Assembly: GCA_035048815.1 (NCBI GenBank)
Contig: JAUCBN010000005.1
Span: 17,324,517-17,388,516, forward strand
DNA from: Abelmoschus esculentus
Taxonomy: Eukaryota > Streptophyta > Magnoliopsida > Malvales > Malvaceae
Direction of reading: 5' to 3'
Length of the DNA: 64,000 bases
Both the position numbers and the translations under genes were made by a program. The notes below the pieces were generated by a model. The model was not told the origin of the DNA, made no database searches, and saw nothing but the letters and a program-made list of their open reading frames with translations. Positions 33,953-47,089 of this stretch are shown piece after piece (positions within the stretch are counted from its first letter, which is position 1; the number at the start of each line of letters is the position of its first letter).

Positions 33953-36265
33953 GAAGAGACATTTTTTTTGTTGTTCTTATTAAGACCCATAGTCTTTTCT
34001 TATTCGAGATTTGAATATTTTTAGCTACGGCTTGAGGTAGTGAGATTATAATATTCTTAAGGGGTTATATGTACTTATTTTGTTCACTTCATGATCGTTT
34101 TTTTGAATTACTTTTGAGCATTTTCTCCTATATCAATTGTACCATTCTAGATATCAATATCACTATATTCATTGATCATAACATCTATGAAATTATCAAT
34201 AAGGTTATTCATCATGCAGTCATAGAGTGTCCCTTTAAATGTATCCGCAAACATAGATAAAATATCATTTTTTTCAAAGTGAAGATCGTACTTGTGATCC
34301 TAAATGTTGCCAAGGTTGAGTATACTCACGAAAACTATCATTCTACTTTTGTTCTAGACCTTATACCATGACCAATTCAGAATAATATCAGTACTTACAT
34401 TGATCTATAGAAAGACTTAGCCAAATCCTATCATGACTTAAGTAGAGCATGGGTTAATTAATTATACCATCTTATAGAGAGTTTATTCGACTTTCCTGAA
34501 AGTATTAAATTAATAATTTCTCATTATCGATAAATCTTATCATCTCTCTACAAAAATTAGTTATGTCGATAATAAGGTAAGTAATCCCATCAAACTTTTA
34601 AATTTTGGTTTCTTGAAGTTGGGTGGAATCTCCAAGTTTGTAACTAAGTTAAGATCTCTAGCGTTCATTTACAACAAAAGCATGGGTGGAGACATTCGCA
34701 TGTTGTTCTATCTCGGCAACGATGCTAAAAACTTATTGTAGGATTTAAGTGAAAAACAAACGATGCAAGTCTACACATCACAAATAATAGTATGGTAAAG
34801 ATATCGTCTTCACAAGTATTGATTTAGGATACTTTGCTTAAGTTATTACATCATAAATAAAAATAATTAAAATAAATAATAATAGAAGTTTAATTGAACA
34901 AGTAAAGTAAAATAAATAATTAAGTAAAAGATAGATGTGATCGGATGAGTGCGAGTAGGCAAGGTTATCATAAGTTGTGGAGTGATGGTCGAATGAATTG
35001 TCGTGACAACTGAGAGCTCATGCCGCTCAATTAATCCGATAAATGGTCTCAGTTAGATTTTTATTCAGTTCTTTGAATACTTGGGCAATAATGATTGGGA
35101 GATTACTTGGGCAATTAGGCGACTACCTTCAAAGCTTAGTGAAATGTTCTTCAATGATTCCTTGTTATCCCTAAAACGAAACTCTATTAATTATGCATTC
35201 CTTGATGATAAATCCTTGCATGAATCAAGGGTGAATAATAACCAATCTTACGCTCCTCTTAGCCGTTGAAATTCGTAACTTATTCCTAAGATAAATTATT
35301 TTTAACCACTTGGTTAAAAACTATGCTCATTTTTTTCTTGAATCTAACTCTCTCGATATTAGATAAATGGATGAATTCACGAAATTTTCTCTCAATTCAC
35401 TCGTAATCAAATTAAGAACCAAAAATGAACAAATTTTTGATCGGAAACAAACTCAATTACTAAAACAAAATCCAATATTTCTCACAACCACAAAACATAA
35501 TAAACTAAACCAATTAACATCAATTCATGGCTAAGAAATAAAAAATTTATAAAGAATTTAATCTTCGACATGGATTGAATACTAAGATAAAAAATGTGCC
35601 CGTGAAGCTCTTTAGTCGAACTCTCCCTCTTCGTCTCTTCTTTCTACGAAGGCAGCTTGACCTTCCTTTTATATGGATTAGCTAAGTCAAATCTTGTGAA
35701 CAATAAAAAAATTAATTTGGAAACAAAGTCATTAAAAATATAAATATCTTTTATATTTTTCCTTAAAAACTCCTCATAAATCTCTCTTCAAATCTTCATT
35801 AACGAGGAGAAGTTTAATTTTAAAAAAAACGAGTAAAAGAAATAATAAATCTTTTTTATCTTTTTCCTTCAAATTATTTTCAAATTGAAATCTTTATCTT
35901 CGTCAAATTTTATGGGGTAGTCCAAATCTTCCAAGATCTATCATTCTTTCTTGCAATTAACTTGACCTAATGAGAATTCATCTCAATAAATCGACATCTT
36001 TTTCTTGTTCTCCAAGGAATTAGATCCTACATAAAAAATCACACATTTACGATATCTTTTTTTTTATAAAATCAACTAAATTAAAAAATCAAGTATATTG
36101 ACAAAGAAAATTAGGAAAACATACATGAATGACTAGTAATGTAGCTAAAATATGCCTAAGTTCAACAATAACATGAGTAAAAAGAGTAATAAAAATAATA
36201 CATTTAGACACTCATCAGTAGAGGAGTATGATATGATGTTGTTCTATCTCCGTGGTAGCCATCCC
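33953..36265. other. Intergenic DNA, probably retrotransposon-derived, no gene seen
   Basis: No ORF or domain is recognised. At about 34740-35270 there is non-coding sequence of the kind often found in plant LTRs (GGTAAAGATATCGTCTTCAC, TGATTTAGGATACTTTGC, AGGCAAGGTTATC), but I cannot define element ends. Confidence 0.4.
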
Positions 36266-36932
36266 TGTGGGTATAATGCTTGAATCTCACACTCTATATT
36301 TATAGGAGACATAGAAATAGTTCGGTTAATTTAAAATTCCTTTTGAATTTTAAATATATAACCGATTAAATTTAATAAATATCAGAGATTTGATTTGATA
36401 TTATTTGTTATTGAATCTAATTTTGAATAGATATTATCTAATATTATCCAAGATTTTAAATGGATATTATCTAATATTATCCGATATTTTATTTGATATT
36501 ATCTAATATTAAATTTAAAATTTAAATTTTAAATCAGATTTTGTTTGATTCTCAGACAGATTTGCCCCTGTTTTCAACCTATAGACAAGAGGTTTTTCTC
36601 TCATTTTTAATCATCCCATTCATAATTCGTTCTGCTTCTTTACGAGAAATTGAGAGTATTTTTTAAAAGCATTTGTTAGCTTTTGTTCGACTCTAGTTCA
36701 GACAACCACTACCACCATAGTCCACTCCAAACTTTTGGTGTAAACTATTTGGAGCGACCGTGCTAACCTTCGGGGGAAAAACGTCTAAAGTAGCGAGTAC
36801 ACACATTAGGGTGAATTTTTTCTAAGGCAATGGCCTTCATATCACGACAAGGTCTATTTATCTTTCAGTTAGTTCATTTTACTTTCCTGTCAGTGCTAAC
36901 GCCCTGTTTTGTAGTCTATCTAACCAACAATT
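36266..36932 (+). repeat. 5' LTR of decayed copia element
   Basis: It starts TGTGGGTATAATGCTTGAAT and ends near CTATCTAACCAACA. It shares with the 3' copy AACCGATTAAATTTAATAAA, GATTTGATTTGATATTAT, CAGATTTGCCCCTG and GAGCGACCGTGCTAACC. The right end is approximate. Confidence 0.75.
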
Positions 36933-39510
36933 TAGAACAATTCTACTGTAAAAATGATATTATTGTCAAGCTGGTTTTGGGTTTGTTCAAGCTTAACACA
37001 CTTGACGAGTCAATAATCGAATGTGGTGATGAAGTTGAAGATAAAAACCTAAATCCTAAAGATAAAAATCTTTTACTACCAATGAATTATTTTTATTACT
37101 ATTAGTAAATTATTTTCGTGACTAATCATGTATAATTTTTTTTAAATTTTTGAAGATTCAAAATATATGTGAAAAGTCGGTCATAGTAAATTTTGATATC
37201 ATAATTCAAGAATTGAAGTTGTATGCATGATCAAAATAAACAAGGTCTACAGAAATTATGTTTCTACTTATAAGGTCAGATTATTTAATTCATGATTTAT
37301 AATACATGAATTTATATTAAGACTTTACCTAGTCTCTAAGCTTAGTGAGTATCTTTTAGACTAGGTTGTAAAAGAAGGCTAGATGACTTTTTTAAATAGA
37401 AAACTTATCTTGAGTATGCTTAATATTTTTTTTTTGTGTGTGGAATATATATATATATATATATATATTAAGCATAACTTTTAAAAGACCTAAATGGATA
37501 GAAATATTCATAAGAGATTAATTAGAAAGTATTGAGATAACTTAAAAAATCTATGTCTAGAATTGGTTCTTTAAAAGACTTGGTATTTAAGTGTTCTTTC
37601 TGCATCACCTATCTTTCTAGACCTATCTGGTGTGTTACTATGCTCATTATTCTAATCTATAAAATACTATGACAAAATAAATATTTTATACTTAGTGCAG
37701 AAATTAGAAATAATCTTAATAATTAGTCATAGTAGATGAATATTTCTAGTGGTCTTTTAAGGTAATGATCTTGTCTAAAATGAAGAGAAAATGATAGACA
37801 TTAATGCTAAAAGATGTTTGTAGCCATTAAATCTCGTTGAGCTCTTTTCTTCAGAGTATTAAGAAGGAAGAAATGATTTTTCTATCTTAGGAGTGTATAG
37901 AAATCTCCATAAAAATTCTCTTTATAAAAAAAGATGAAAAGTGTTAGGTCCGATAAAGGTGATAAATTTGAATCTAAATTTCTTAACGAGGTATATGATA
38001 CAAATGACATAGTTCTTGAAACTTATGCCCCTTACTTTCCTCAACAAAACGGCATAGCTGAGAGGAAAACTATAACTTTAAAAGAGATGATAAATTCATT
38101 GTTGATAAGTTCTAAGTTAGCTGATAACATATTGGGAGAAGTCATTCTATTGGTAAATTTTAAACCGAGTACCTCATAAAGAAATTAGACTTAACCCCAT
38201 ATAAACTGTGGAATGGTTATGCACCTAACTTGAAATACCTAAAAGTGCGGGGGTGTCTGGCTAAAGTAGGTTTGTCTGACTTTAAGAAGTTTACCATCGG
38301 TCCCAAAAATGTTATTGTAGTATTTTTTGAGTATGCTACCAACAATACCGCATGAGATTCTCAAGAGTTTGAGTTAGAGCCTAAAAGAAGTAAGAGAAAA
38401 AGGTTAAAAATCTCTTTTGGATCAGACTTTGTTACTTCCTTTATTTCTGAGATAAATGATTTATACAACTTATCAGATCTTATAGCTCAAGTTTCTTGTT
38501 AGATGAAGATCCTAAAACTTATGAATAAGCTATGATATCTATTGACGCTAGTTTTTGGAGAAACATTGTTAATGATGAACTAGAGTCAATAATGTCTAAA
38601 TCATACTTGGAAATTGGTAGACTTGCCTAGAGGGTTTAAGCCTATCAACAATACATAGTTTTTTAGGAAGAAACTAATGCTAGACGGGTCAATCCAAAGA
38701 TAAAAGGTTAGGCTAGTAATCATAGAGTTCAGTAAAAAATGTTAAAGAGTTTTGACTGTTGGGATGTCATCTCTACTTGAACCCCTTTTGATTATAGCAT
38801 TCATCTCGTTAAAAATAAAGGAAGCTATGTTTCCCAGACTGAATATGCTAAGATTATTGAAAGTCTAATGTTCTTAATGAACTATACTATTCCCGATATT
38901 GTCTATGTTATGAGTAGATTTAGTTTAGATACTCATAATCTAAGTGTTGAACATTGGATGGCTTTTAGACGCTTACTAAAGTACCTAAAGGGTACTATGG
39001 ATTGGAAACTCAATTTTGTTGGTTATCCTATTTTTTGGAAGGATGTTCTGACGCCAACTAGGTTTCTGACAGTGATGAGGTAAGCTCTAAGAATGGATAT
39101 ATTTTTCACTTTAGGTGAAGCTGCAATCTTGTGAAAGTCTACCAAACATACTTGTATTGCACACTCCATCATAGAGTCAGACCTTATAGCTCTACACTTA
39201 ATTGGGCAAAAAACTGAGTGGCTAAGGAATCTTTTAGCAGAGATAACTTTATGGGAAGAACCGACTCCTCCGATATGTTTATTGTGTGATTCATAATTTA
39301 TAAATACATCTGACTCTAAATCAAGCTTACAATGGTAAGAAGAGACACATTCGCATAAGGTACGAATATGTGAGACACCTAATAAAGAACGAAGTACTTT
39401 TCTTAGAGTATGTTAAGTCGAAGATGAATTTGGTTGATCCTCCTACCAAAGTATTGAGCAAGAAACAAATTTTGGATTCGTTGAGGGGATGGATCTTAAG
39501 CCCATTGGTT
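36933..39510 (+). pseudogene. Degenerate copia gag-pol (integrase, RT ends, RNase H)
   Basis: Recognisable pieces: integrase at about 37930-38160 (VRSDKGDKFESKF, PQQNGIAERKTITLKEM), integrase C-terminus and connection at 38190-38350 (LWNGYAPNLKYLKVRGCLAK), RT N-terminal remnant at 38530-38720, RT C-terminal part at 38755-39010 (MNYTIPDIVYVMSRFS, LLKYLKGTMDW) and RNase H at about 39060-39510. The RT segment containing the catalytic YVDD region is absent: N-terminal and C-terminal RT remnants abut near 38720-38755. The first kilobase should be gag but is too decayed to recognise. Confidence 0.8.
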
Positions 39511-40396
39511 GAGTGATTCATGGTGGATACCCAACTTAGTTCTCAAAGTTCAATGTGGTCAAATGAAACCATAAAACGACTCATAGTGTACATGTCCATC
39601 TACCCGATTCCTATGAAGTTTCATGTACATTCCCAACTCGAGCTTAAATGCTATTAATAAATTCATAGTCCAAATTTTGGGTGGTCTTAGTGAGAAAGAC
39701 TTGATAATTTAACGATTTTGGTTGAATAACTACTCTTAATAAGTTCTTAGGCCTATTGGAAAGGACTAATTAAGCTTATCGCTTGAAAGGATGAGTTTAT
39801 TTTAACTCTTAATAAATTCTATCCAAAGAGGTTGGATTGTTCTATTGAGAAGAATATTATTAAATTTACTGAACAAAGAGATTAAGTTTATATTCTTAAT
39901 GATTTCTTAGCCCAAAGTTTAGATGGTTCATTTAATATGAACTTGAAAAAAATCATCTTATTTTCTTGTGAGGTTGAGCTTTATAAAAAGCTCTTAATTA
40001 TTTTATAGCCTGATTTTAGGTGGTTTATGTTGAGATAAACTTGATGAAATAACATATGTAAGTGAGAAGAGTTAGAAGCCTTCTATGAAAAACGGTGTGC
40101 TATTTTTCTAGTACACTTACTAAAATCCCGAGGTAAGATGGCTAAATATAAACTTCGTGTATATACACATCTTCACATCGAGGACTTTGATGGATAAAGG
40201 GATTAGTTATTTGTTATGAGTTCACCTCGATCTTAGAAAGTTCAAGACTAGTTTCTCTTATCTAAGAGGAAGATTACTCATCATCACTATGTACTAGTTC
40301 AAGATTTATTCACTATGTACTTAAGTAACTAATCTCGCTAGTGCTCTTCTTGTGTCGGTTGAATTCTGTGATTTTTTTAGGAGGATTCCTTCACAT
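39511..40396 (+). other. Untranslated region between RNase H and 3' LTR of the decayed copia element
   Basis: No ORF is seen. It ends in a purine-rich AGGAGGATTCC just before the 3' LTR, a possible degraded polypurine tract. Confidence 0.5.
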
Positions 40397-40904
40397 TGTG
40401 AGGGATTATAGGTATACTGCTTGAATCCCATATTTTGTATTTATAAGAGATATGGAAGCAGTTTGGTTAATTTAAAATTCATTTTGAATTTTAAATATGT
40501 AACCGATTAGATTTAATAAATATCAGAGATTTGATTTGATATTATATGTTATTAAATCTAATTTTGAATATATATTATTTGATATTATCCGAGATTTGAT
40601 TTGATATTATCTGATATTAAATTTAAAATTTAAATTTTAAATCAGATTTTGTTTGATTCTTGAACAGATTTGCCCTTGTTTTCAACCTATAAATAAAAGG
40701 TTTTTCTCTCATTTTTAATCATCACATTCAGAATTCATTCTGCTTCTTTGAGAGAAATTGAGAGCATTCTTTAAAATCTTTTGTTAGCTTTTGTTCGACT
40801 CAGGTTCAGACGATCACTACCACCATAGTCCACTCCAAACTTTGGGTTTACATTGTTTAGAGCGACCGTACTAACCTTCGGGGGACAACCGCCTAAAGTA
40901 GCGA
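40397..40904 (+). repeat. 3' LTR of decayed copia element (truncated)
   Basis: It is homologous to 36266-36932 from GGTATACTGCTTGAATCCC to CGCCTAAAGTAGCGA, then stops abruptly. The last about 150 bp of the LTR are missing. Confidence 0.75.
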
Positions 40905-42582
40905 ATGATCAAAACATTAAATGATATAAGATTTTAAGAATATTTAGTGATTTAGTGATTCAGTAGTGGTACAATACTAATAGTAATTAAATAAGACACT
41001 ATAATAGGTAAGATGGTAACCTATTATGGACTATGATTATTGATTTAGGATCATATTTAAGTTTTAGGTTAATATTTGTTAAGTGTTATTTTGTTAAATA
41101 ATTTTAAGATTAATATTTTTTTAATAAAATATATCTTTATTTTATAATTTTTATTCAAGATTTATGATTTTTTTTTAATAATATTATTTTCAAGATTGAA
41201 TTCTAAATTTTATCTTGGGAAAGCATCATTACTAGTTTCGTTAGATATATAAGGTGTTTAAATATTAAAATTAGAAAATAAAGATTTTTAAGTTTTATTT
41301 TGAAAACTAAACTAAAATCTACGATACATATAAAAAATATTTACTGCACATGATAACTTGGGAAAAAACATCATGCAAATGATGGTCTCTTTTCTAAATT
41401 ATTATTTTTTTCATATTCATTAAGATCTATTAAAAATATTAATAAAAATGAAAAAAAATGCCACCCAGTAAGGATCTTTATTTGCACTATAACTTTTGCA
41501 TTAACTTTTAAAATAAAATTTAAAAATTCCCATTTTCTTAATATTACTTTTAAACAGAATATTGTTCTAACTACTCCACACCAATGCTACCCAATTATTT
41601 TTGTTTTTCCATCCATATTCAAAATTACGTTGAAAAAGAGAAAACGACTAGCACGTGTCTCATCTACTTCACGTTGTCGGTATTTTGTCGTGTCTCATCT
41701 CAGTAATTCCAACACAAACTTTCCTTCTATTGGCGTTTCACGTACTTGTCGTTTTCTCGGTGAGTTGGAAAAGAAATTATATTAAAAATTATTTTTGAAT
41801 TAATTAATTAAATATATTTATTTAATTATTTTTGATTGTCAATTCATTGTCCTTTTATCCATTTACAATTGATTGTTCATACCAATCGAATCTCATGATT
41901 CAAGAAGACAATAGACTAATTTCCTCACTATTTTTTTTCCTGGGGTGATTTCTTTGTAACTTTTACGTCTATTTATAATGAATAAAAATCAATTAAACAT
42001 GGTTTTAATATTTTTATTAGATTCATTTTGAAGTTGTCGTGATTATACTCGAGAAAAAAACAATTTTTGCCTCTTTTATATTTTTTTTATCCTTTAATGA
42101 GTGTTGTCCTAATTTTTTTCACATTAAAACAAAAAGAGACGTGTCCATACTCAAAGGGACCAAACACAAAAAATGTGCAGGATAGTAAATCAACTGATAT
42201 ATATCAAACGGATGGCTAATAAAAACTTGTTTACCTTAGATATTGACACTAGATTTACTTACTGGACAAAGTGTAACCTTACGACTCTCTCAAAGTTTAT
42301 ACTTTAGAATAGTGATTGATCCAAAAATATTTGAAATAGACGTACATAAAATTTAAAAATTTTAGGGTTGATACAATTCATAAATATTTGAAGTAGACAT
42401 ACATGAAAATTTATACTTCAGAACAGTGATAATTTACACGTGTTTTACGATAAAAGATACAATAATATTCCTTTCGATGACTCGTTGATGTTGGAATATT
42501 TTTTTGATATGTTTCTTGTTGTTGAGATGCTTTGTCCTTGTTTTTTATACTCTCTATAAACACTAAACCTTAGGAGTCATCG
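40905..42582. other. Intergenic DNA, no gene seen
   Basis: AT-rich. A less AT-rich stretch at about 41620-41770 contains ACGTG cores (AGCACGTGTCTCATC, TTTCACGTACTTG), the core bound by bZIP and bHLH factors, but no gene follows within the open sequence. Confidence 0.4.
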
Positions 42583-43144
42583 TAGGGAGGGGTGTTTATT
42601 GTTGGATATCGGATCGAATTGAATCTGATTTTTTTAGATATTCAAATTTTTAGATCGATGATATAATGATCTGTATCCAATCAGAAAAAAACGAATATCC
42701 ACATATTCGGATATCGGATATTTGAATCGGATATCGAATATTCGGAACGAATAGTTGGATATCAGATTATCCAAAAATATAATTTAACTATACTAATTTT
42801 TTAAATTTGAAAGTTGTATTTATAAAAATTTTAGAATTTCGAATAATAAACAACAAATTACTTAATATTCATAATTATAAAAGTTTTAATTTTTAAAATT
42901 TTTAAATATAACAGGCACTAAATTGTTAAGTATAATAAGATTAATATTAATGAAAATTTGAATTTTTGGATTTTTGGATAATCCGAAATTTAAAATATTG
43001 TGATCCATATTCAATCCGAAAAACTTAAGATCGGATCGGATACAAAAATAAAAACCGAATTAAATATCCAATTTTTAGATCGAATTAATGAATAATCAGA
43101 TCAGATTGATTAAATATTTTTAAACACTGATAATTACACTCCTA
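42583..43144. mobile_element. Probable non-autonomous hAT-like element, ATCGGATAT-rich
   Basis: The stretch runs from TAGGGAGGGGTGTTTATT to TTTAAACACTGATAATTACACTCCTA and is rich in GGATATCGGAT and ATCGGATCGGAT phrases at both ends. The inverted GGTGTTTA/TAAACACT ends resemble other hAT-like repeats here. No target duplication was found. Confidence 0.45.
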
Positions 43145-44120
43145 ATTATAAGGATGGATCTAGGGGTGAATACTAAACCGTCGGAGTCATTGCATTGCAC
43201 CCCTAAAATTTTAATTTTTTTTATGTTATATATATTTTATATTTTTATCGATAATTTAATTATACATCCTTAAACTTTATAATTTTACACTTTCTATATT
43301 CTAATATAACTTATTCATAGTTTAATTATGTTCTAGGGGTATAGGAAATATTTTTTTAAAATGTAAAAACAAATGATATTTATTTAAAAAAACGGTTAAA
43401 TTTAAAAACATTTAAAACTATTTTTTAAAAATTTATTTGGACCTTAAATTACTTTTAAAATTTTATTATATTAAATTAAATTAAAAACATTTTTATTTTA
43501 TTTTTTATATCAAAGTACTAATTCAATATTTTTCTCTTATTTAAAAAAAAATATAGAAGTAGATGAAAAGGTACTACAACTTTCCATTTCTTGTCTAGAC
43601 CACATGACTCTTTTATGAACAATAGAAATCAGCATAAATGTTCAATAATTATCCACCTACATATTTTCCTATTTATTTTTTCTAAACACAATATTTCAAT
43701 AAATTTATATTATTATTAGACATGTAACTTTTGATTTAGTCAAGCGAAATTATATATTATAATTATATTTTTATCCTCAATTAAAAAACATTTTATCCTT
43801 TAATTTTTTTTTCACTCTTTTTGGCCTTATAAATTTTAAAAATTTTAACTAAATTGAATTTAAAATATTTTTTCTTTTGGGGTAAAATACTAAAAATAAA
43901 ATGTAAAAATTGTAAATAAATATTTTAATTATTAAAAACTGTAAGTTTTATAGAGTTATTAAAAAATGTAAAAAATGACAAAATACAAAATAAATTTCGT
44001 CAACTTAACAATTTTCTATTATTTTTCAATCATTTAATTTGATAAAAATTTGAAAAAAAAAATCAAGGTTAAAATAAATTAAAATAAAGAATATCTTGAA
44101 TTAAAAGGTGCCATCATATG
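43145..44120. other. AT-rich spacer
   Basis: No gene or defined element is seen apart from the 9-bp target copy CATCATATG at its right end. Confidence 0.5.
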
Positions 44121-44321
44121 GAAAAATTATATCATGGGTCAGTCCCATCACCTGTCTATGGGACCAACCAATAAAAACTGCCCACTTTATCAATTTTTCC
44201 ATGTCATAATTTTTTTTCCAAGTGAATCTTTAATTGAAAAATTAAAAAATAATGAGGTGGACAGCTTTATTAGTTGGTCTCATGGATAATGTGGTGGGAC
44301 TGACCCATAATATAATTTCTC
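44121..44321. mobile_element. MITE family A copy 2, exact 9-bp target duplication (201 bp)
   Basis: It starts GAAAAATTATATCATGGGTC and ends GACCCATAATATAATTTCTC; the arms also include CTATGGGACCAACCAATAAA and its inverse. It is flanked by CATCATATG on both sides (44112-44120, 44322-44330). The 9-bp duplication points to a Mutator-like transposase as mover. Confidence 0.85.
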
Positions 44322-44578
44322 CATCATATGTGACACATTGCCACCCAAATTCTAAGTTGTGCAACTTGTCAAAGAAATCCTCGTTAGGTAAGATTAAAAT
44401 AATTTTGGCATTTTATAAAAAGGTTGGGAGAGAAAAAGATTTTAGATTAAGAAAATTAAAGTTATAAGTTATAATTAAGGACTAGATTTGATTTTGAATC
44501 AGAAGTAGGCATTCAATTTAATTCCCTTAAGAATTAAAAATAGGTCTAAACATTGATTGTCTTTTAAATTAATTTTAA

Positions 44579-45118
44579 GGCTTAAGGGTATAAAAAAACT
44601 TAAATTTTTGAATTTTTTTAAATAAATTAATTTAATCTTTTATTTAATTAAGTTTTTAACTAAAAAATAATTAATTAAGTTTTTGAATAAAGAAATTAAA
44701 TCAATTAGATAATTTGTTCAATTTTAACTATTAAATTTTAACAGTTTTTCTTTAGATATTATCGGCACGTTATACGATACAGTTTTATCATGTTAGATTT
44801 ATAAAAAAATAAAATTATTTTTTTATAAATTTTATAAGTTTTTTTAGAATTATTATAATATTAAAAGAATTTTTAAATAAAATACAAAATTTTAAAATAT
44901 CATGTGAAAACACTGTGATACGAAACTATAATAGTGAATCAAAAAAATTATTCAGATTTAATGATTAAAATTTATCAAAGAGCTTAATTAATTCAATCTC
45001 TTAATTCAAATATTTAATTAATTAAATTTCTTGATTTAAGTACTTAATTGGGTAAAAAAATTTAAAAACATAATTGATTTTTTTCAAAAAGTCAAGGGAT
45101 TTTTTTTACCCTTAAGCT
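44579..45118. mobile_element. Fold-back MITE-like element (540 bp)
   Basis: Ends are GGCTTAAGGGTATAAAAAAA and TTTTTTTTACCCTTAAGCT. The AT-rich arms are partly complementary (TTTTTAACTAAAAAATAATT; AATTAATTCAATCTC). The flanks TAATTTTAA and TTAATTTAA are similar but not identical, so the target duplication is uncertain. The GGCTTAA end recalls the element at 14562-15356. Confidence 0.55.
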
Positions 45119-45229
45119 TTAATTTAATATTATTTTAGAATTAATAATAATTTAAAAACATATTAAACTTAATTAAATTAATCTTAATTTAACCTAAATA
45201 TTATTTTTATCAATTGTATAATAACTTCA

Positions 45230-45365
45230 GACTTTGGCCCAGTGGATGAGTGTCGGGCTACTCTAATAGGAGACTCATGTTTGATTCTCTGGGCTAGCAT
45301 TCATGTTTTCATATAGTTTAGGAAACAAACAATATTCTAAGCCGTAGAATATTAATTTTAAATTA
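45230..45365 (+). mobile_element. tRNA-derived SINE-like element
   Basis: A box-A match TGGCCCAGTGG at 45235-45245 is followed 33 bp later by a box-B-like TGTTTGATTCT at 45278-45288, the spacing of an internal RNA polymerase III promoter in a tRNA. The sequence between does not fold as a proper tRNA, and an unrelated tail follows, as in plant SINEs. The 3' end and the target duplication are not certain. Confidence 0.55.
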
Positions 45366-46475
45366 GAATTAAATGTTTTATTAATAAATGTAATTTAATT
45401 TTAGAAAAATGAAGAGATTAAAAGGGAAATGGATAAATAAGAAAGTAAAAAAGGGTGACTTAATAGGTTATAAAACTTTTGCCCAATTTTTTTATAATAT
45501 ATGGACTGAATTTAGTAGGAAAATAATAAATAAATAAATAAATATTTTAAATAAAAAGAAAATATAGCAGAAAATAAATAAATAAAATAAAAGTTAAAAA
45601 GTTAAAGAGCAAAATATTAGATTACCGAAATAAAATAAAATTTATGAAGGTGAGACGATGAGTAAATACTTGTTGCACTAACGCTTTTCTTTTTCCTTAA
45701 TTAATATTTTAATTTATTAAAATTTTTAATAATATTTTTAATACGATAACATGTTATGTGTATTAAAGATATGTATATTTTTTCCTTTATTAATTTTTTA
45801 CATTGAAATTTTACCTTAGTAAAAATTTTAACGATGCACATCATTTTTTATGTAGATATCTATTATAATAAGAATTTTGTTTAGAAGTTTGATATATTTT
45901 ATTGTTAGGAATTTTGTTTTTTCATTAAAATTTTATATATTGTGTACTTCTTACGTGTATAGATAGATGATTTAAAGAATATATTATACACACTTCAATA
46001 TAAAGAATAAATATAATTTTTTTAGTCTTTTTATTCTTATTTTTGTTCTTCTTTATTTTATTTATAATAATAATTATTTATTAAAATAAATTTTATAAAT
46101 TAAAAAATAAAATATAAAATATTTATAGTCACTTAGTATAACAAAATTTAGTTATACTTTTAAAACTATTATCAGGAATGAAGATAGGATTTAAGGTTCG
46201 GAGATAAAATATATATAATTAAAAGTGAAGGAACAAATTCATAATTAAATTATATTTTTACAGAAATTTAAATAAAGGAAGAAAGATAAAAAAAAAAAAA
46301 TCTTTAAAGATAAAAGGATGATTATTCTTCCTCACCCCTCTTCATCGGCTACTATTATATTAATGAATAAACTTAAATTTTACCTTCATTAAACTTTTAT
46401 AAAATTAAGCTTCCTATAAACTCATATTTTCCAATATCATTTCCAAATTAGTAAAATCTTAAAACTCATCCGACA
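45366..46475. other. AT-rich spacer
   Basis: No gene or defined element is seen. Confidence 0.5.
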
Positions 46476-46483
46476 ATGATTAC

Positions 46484-46990
46484 TAGGAGTGATAATGAGT
46501 ATGGCTGGCTCGCGAGCTACTCGACTCGGTCAAAGCTCGGTCAAAGCTTGCTCGACTTGGGCTCGAGTTCGGCTCGGGATTTAAACGAGCTAAGCCGAGC
46601 TTATTTAAACTCGACTCGGAAAGCTCGTGAACAGGCTCGAGATAATTATATATAAACATACATATATGTATTTATATATACATTAAAAATAATTTGTTTA
46701 GCAAAAAAATTGAGAATAAATCTACTAAAAATAAATTAAATAAAATAAATTAAATATTATCAACTAAAACAAATTTATAAAACTATAAATAATAAATAAA
46801 AAATAAATTACAAGTAAATAAATAAATAATAAAAATAATATAAAAATTATCCATTTCGAGTCAAATAGAGCTGAGCCTGACGAGCTTTAAGCCTAAACTA
46901 AGCCCAGTAATATTATTTTCGAGCCGAACTCGAACCTAAAATTCCAAACTCGACGAGCCGAACTCGGGTTCCACTCGTTTATCATCCCTA
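46484..46990. mobile_element. Non-autonomous hAT-like element with exact 8-bp target duplication
   Basis: It starts TAGGAGTGATAATGAGT and ends ACTCGTTTATCATCCCTA, which are inverted repeats. It is flanked by ATGATTAC on both sides (46476-46483, 46991-46998). The inner arms are CTCGAGC-rich (GCTCGAGTTCGGCTCGGG; CGAGCCGAACTCGGG). It is 507 bp and encodes no transposase. Confidence 0.85.
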
Positions 46991-47089
46991 ATGATTACAT
47001 AGATTAAACCAAATACAATCTAGAATGTCGTGTAGGTGTCACTTAAAACAACATGCCAAATACAACCAGCATTTCTTGTTGGATGACAC

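Larger units (their letters stand above)
36266..40904 (+). mobile_element. Decayed Ty1/copia element (family B), plus strand
   Basis: A 5' LTR (36266-36932), a degenerate pol and a 3' LTR (about 40397-40904, truncated) are present. The coding region holds integrase, the start of reverse transcriptase, the end of reverse transcriptase and RNase H, all with stops and frameshifts. The LTRs differ at many positions, so the insertion is old. Two further LTR-only copies of the family are in this window (22566-23085 and 58923-59597). Confidence 0.85.

Noticed and set aside
36830..37105. 91-codon plus-strand open frame starting in a copia LTR
   Set aside because: It starts inside the LTR and continues into a decayed gag region; no supported product.
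37440..37470. (TA)n runs here and at 2038, 16380 and 49548 as possible regulatory sites
   Set aside because: They are ordinary microsatellites in AT-rich DNA.
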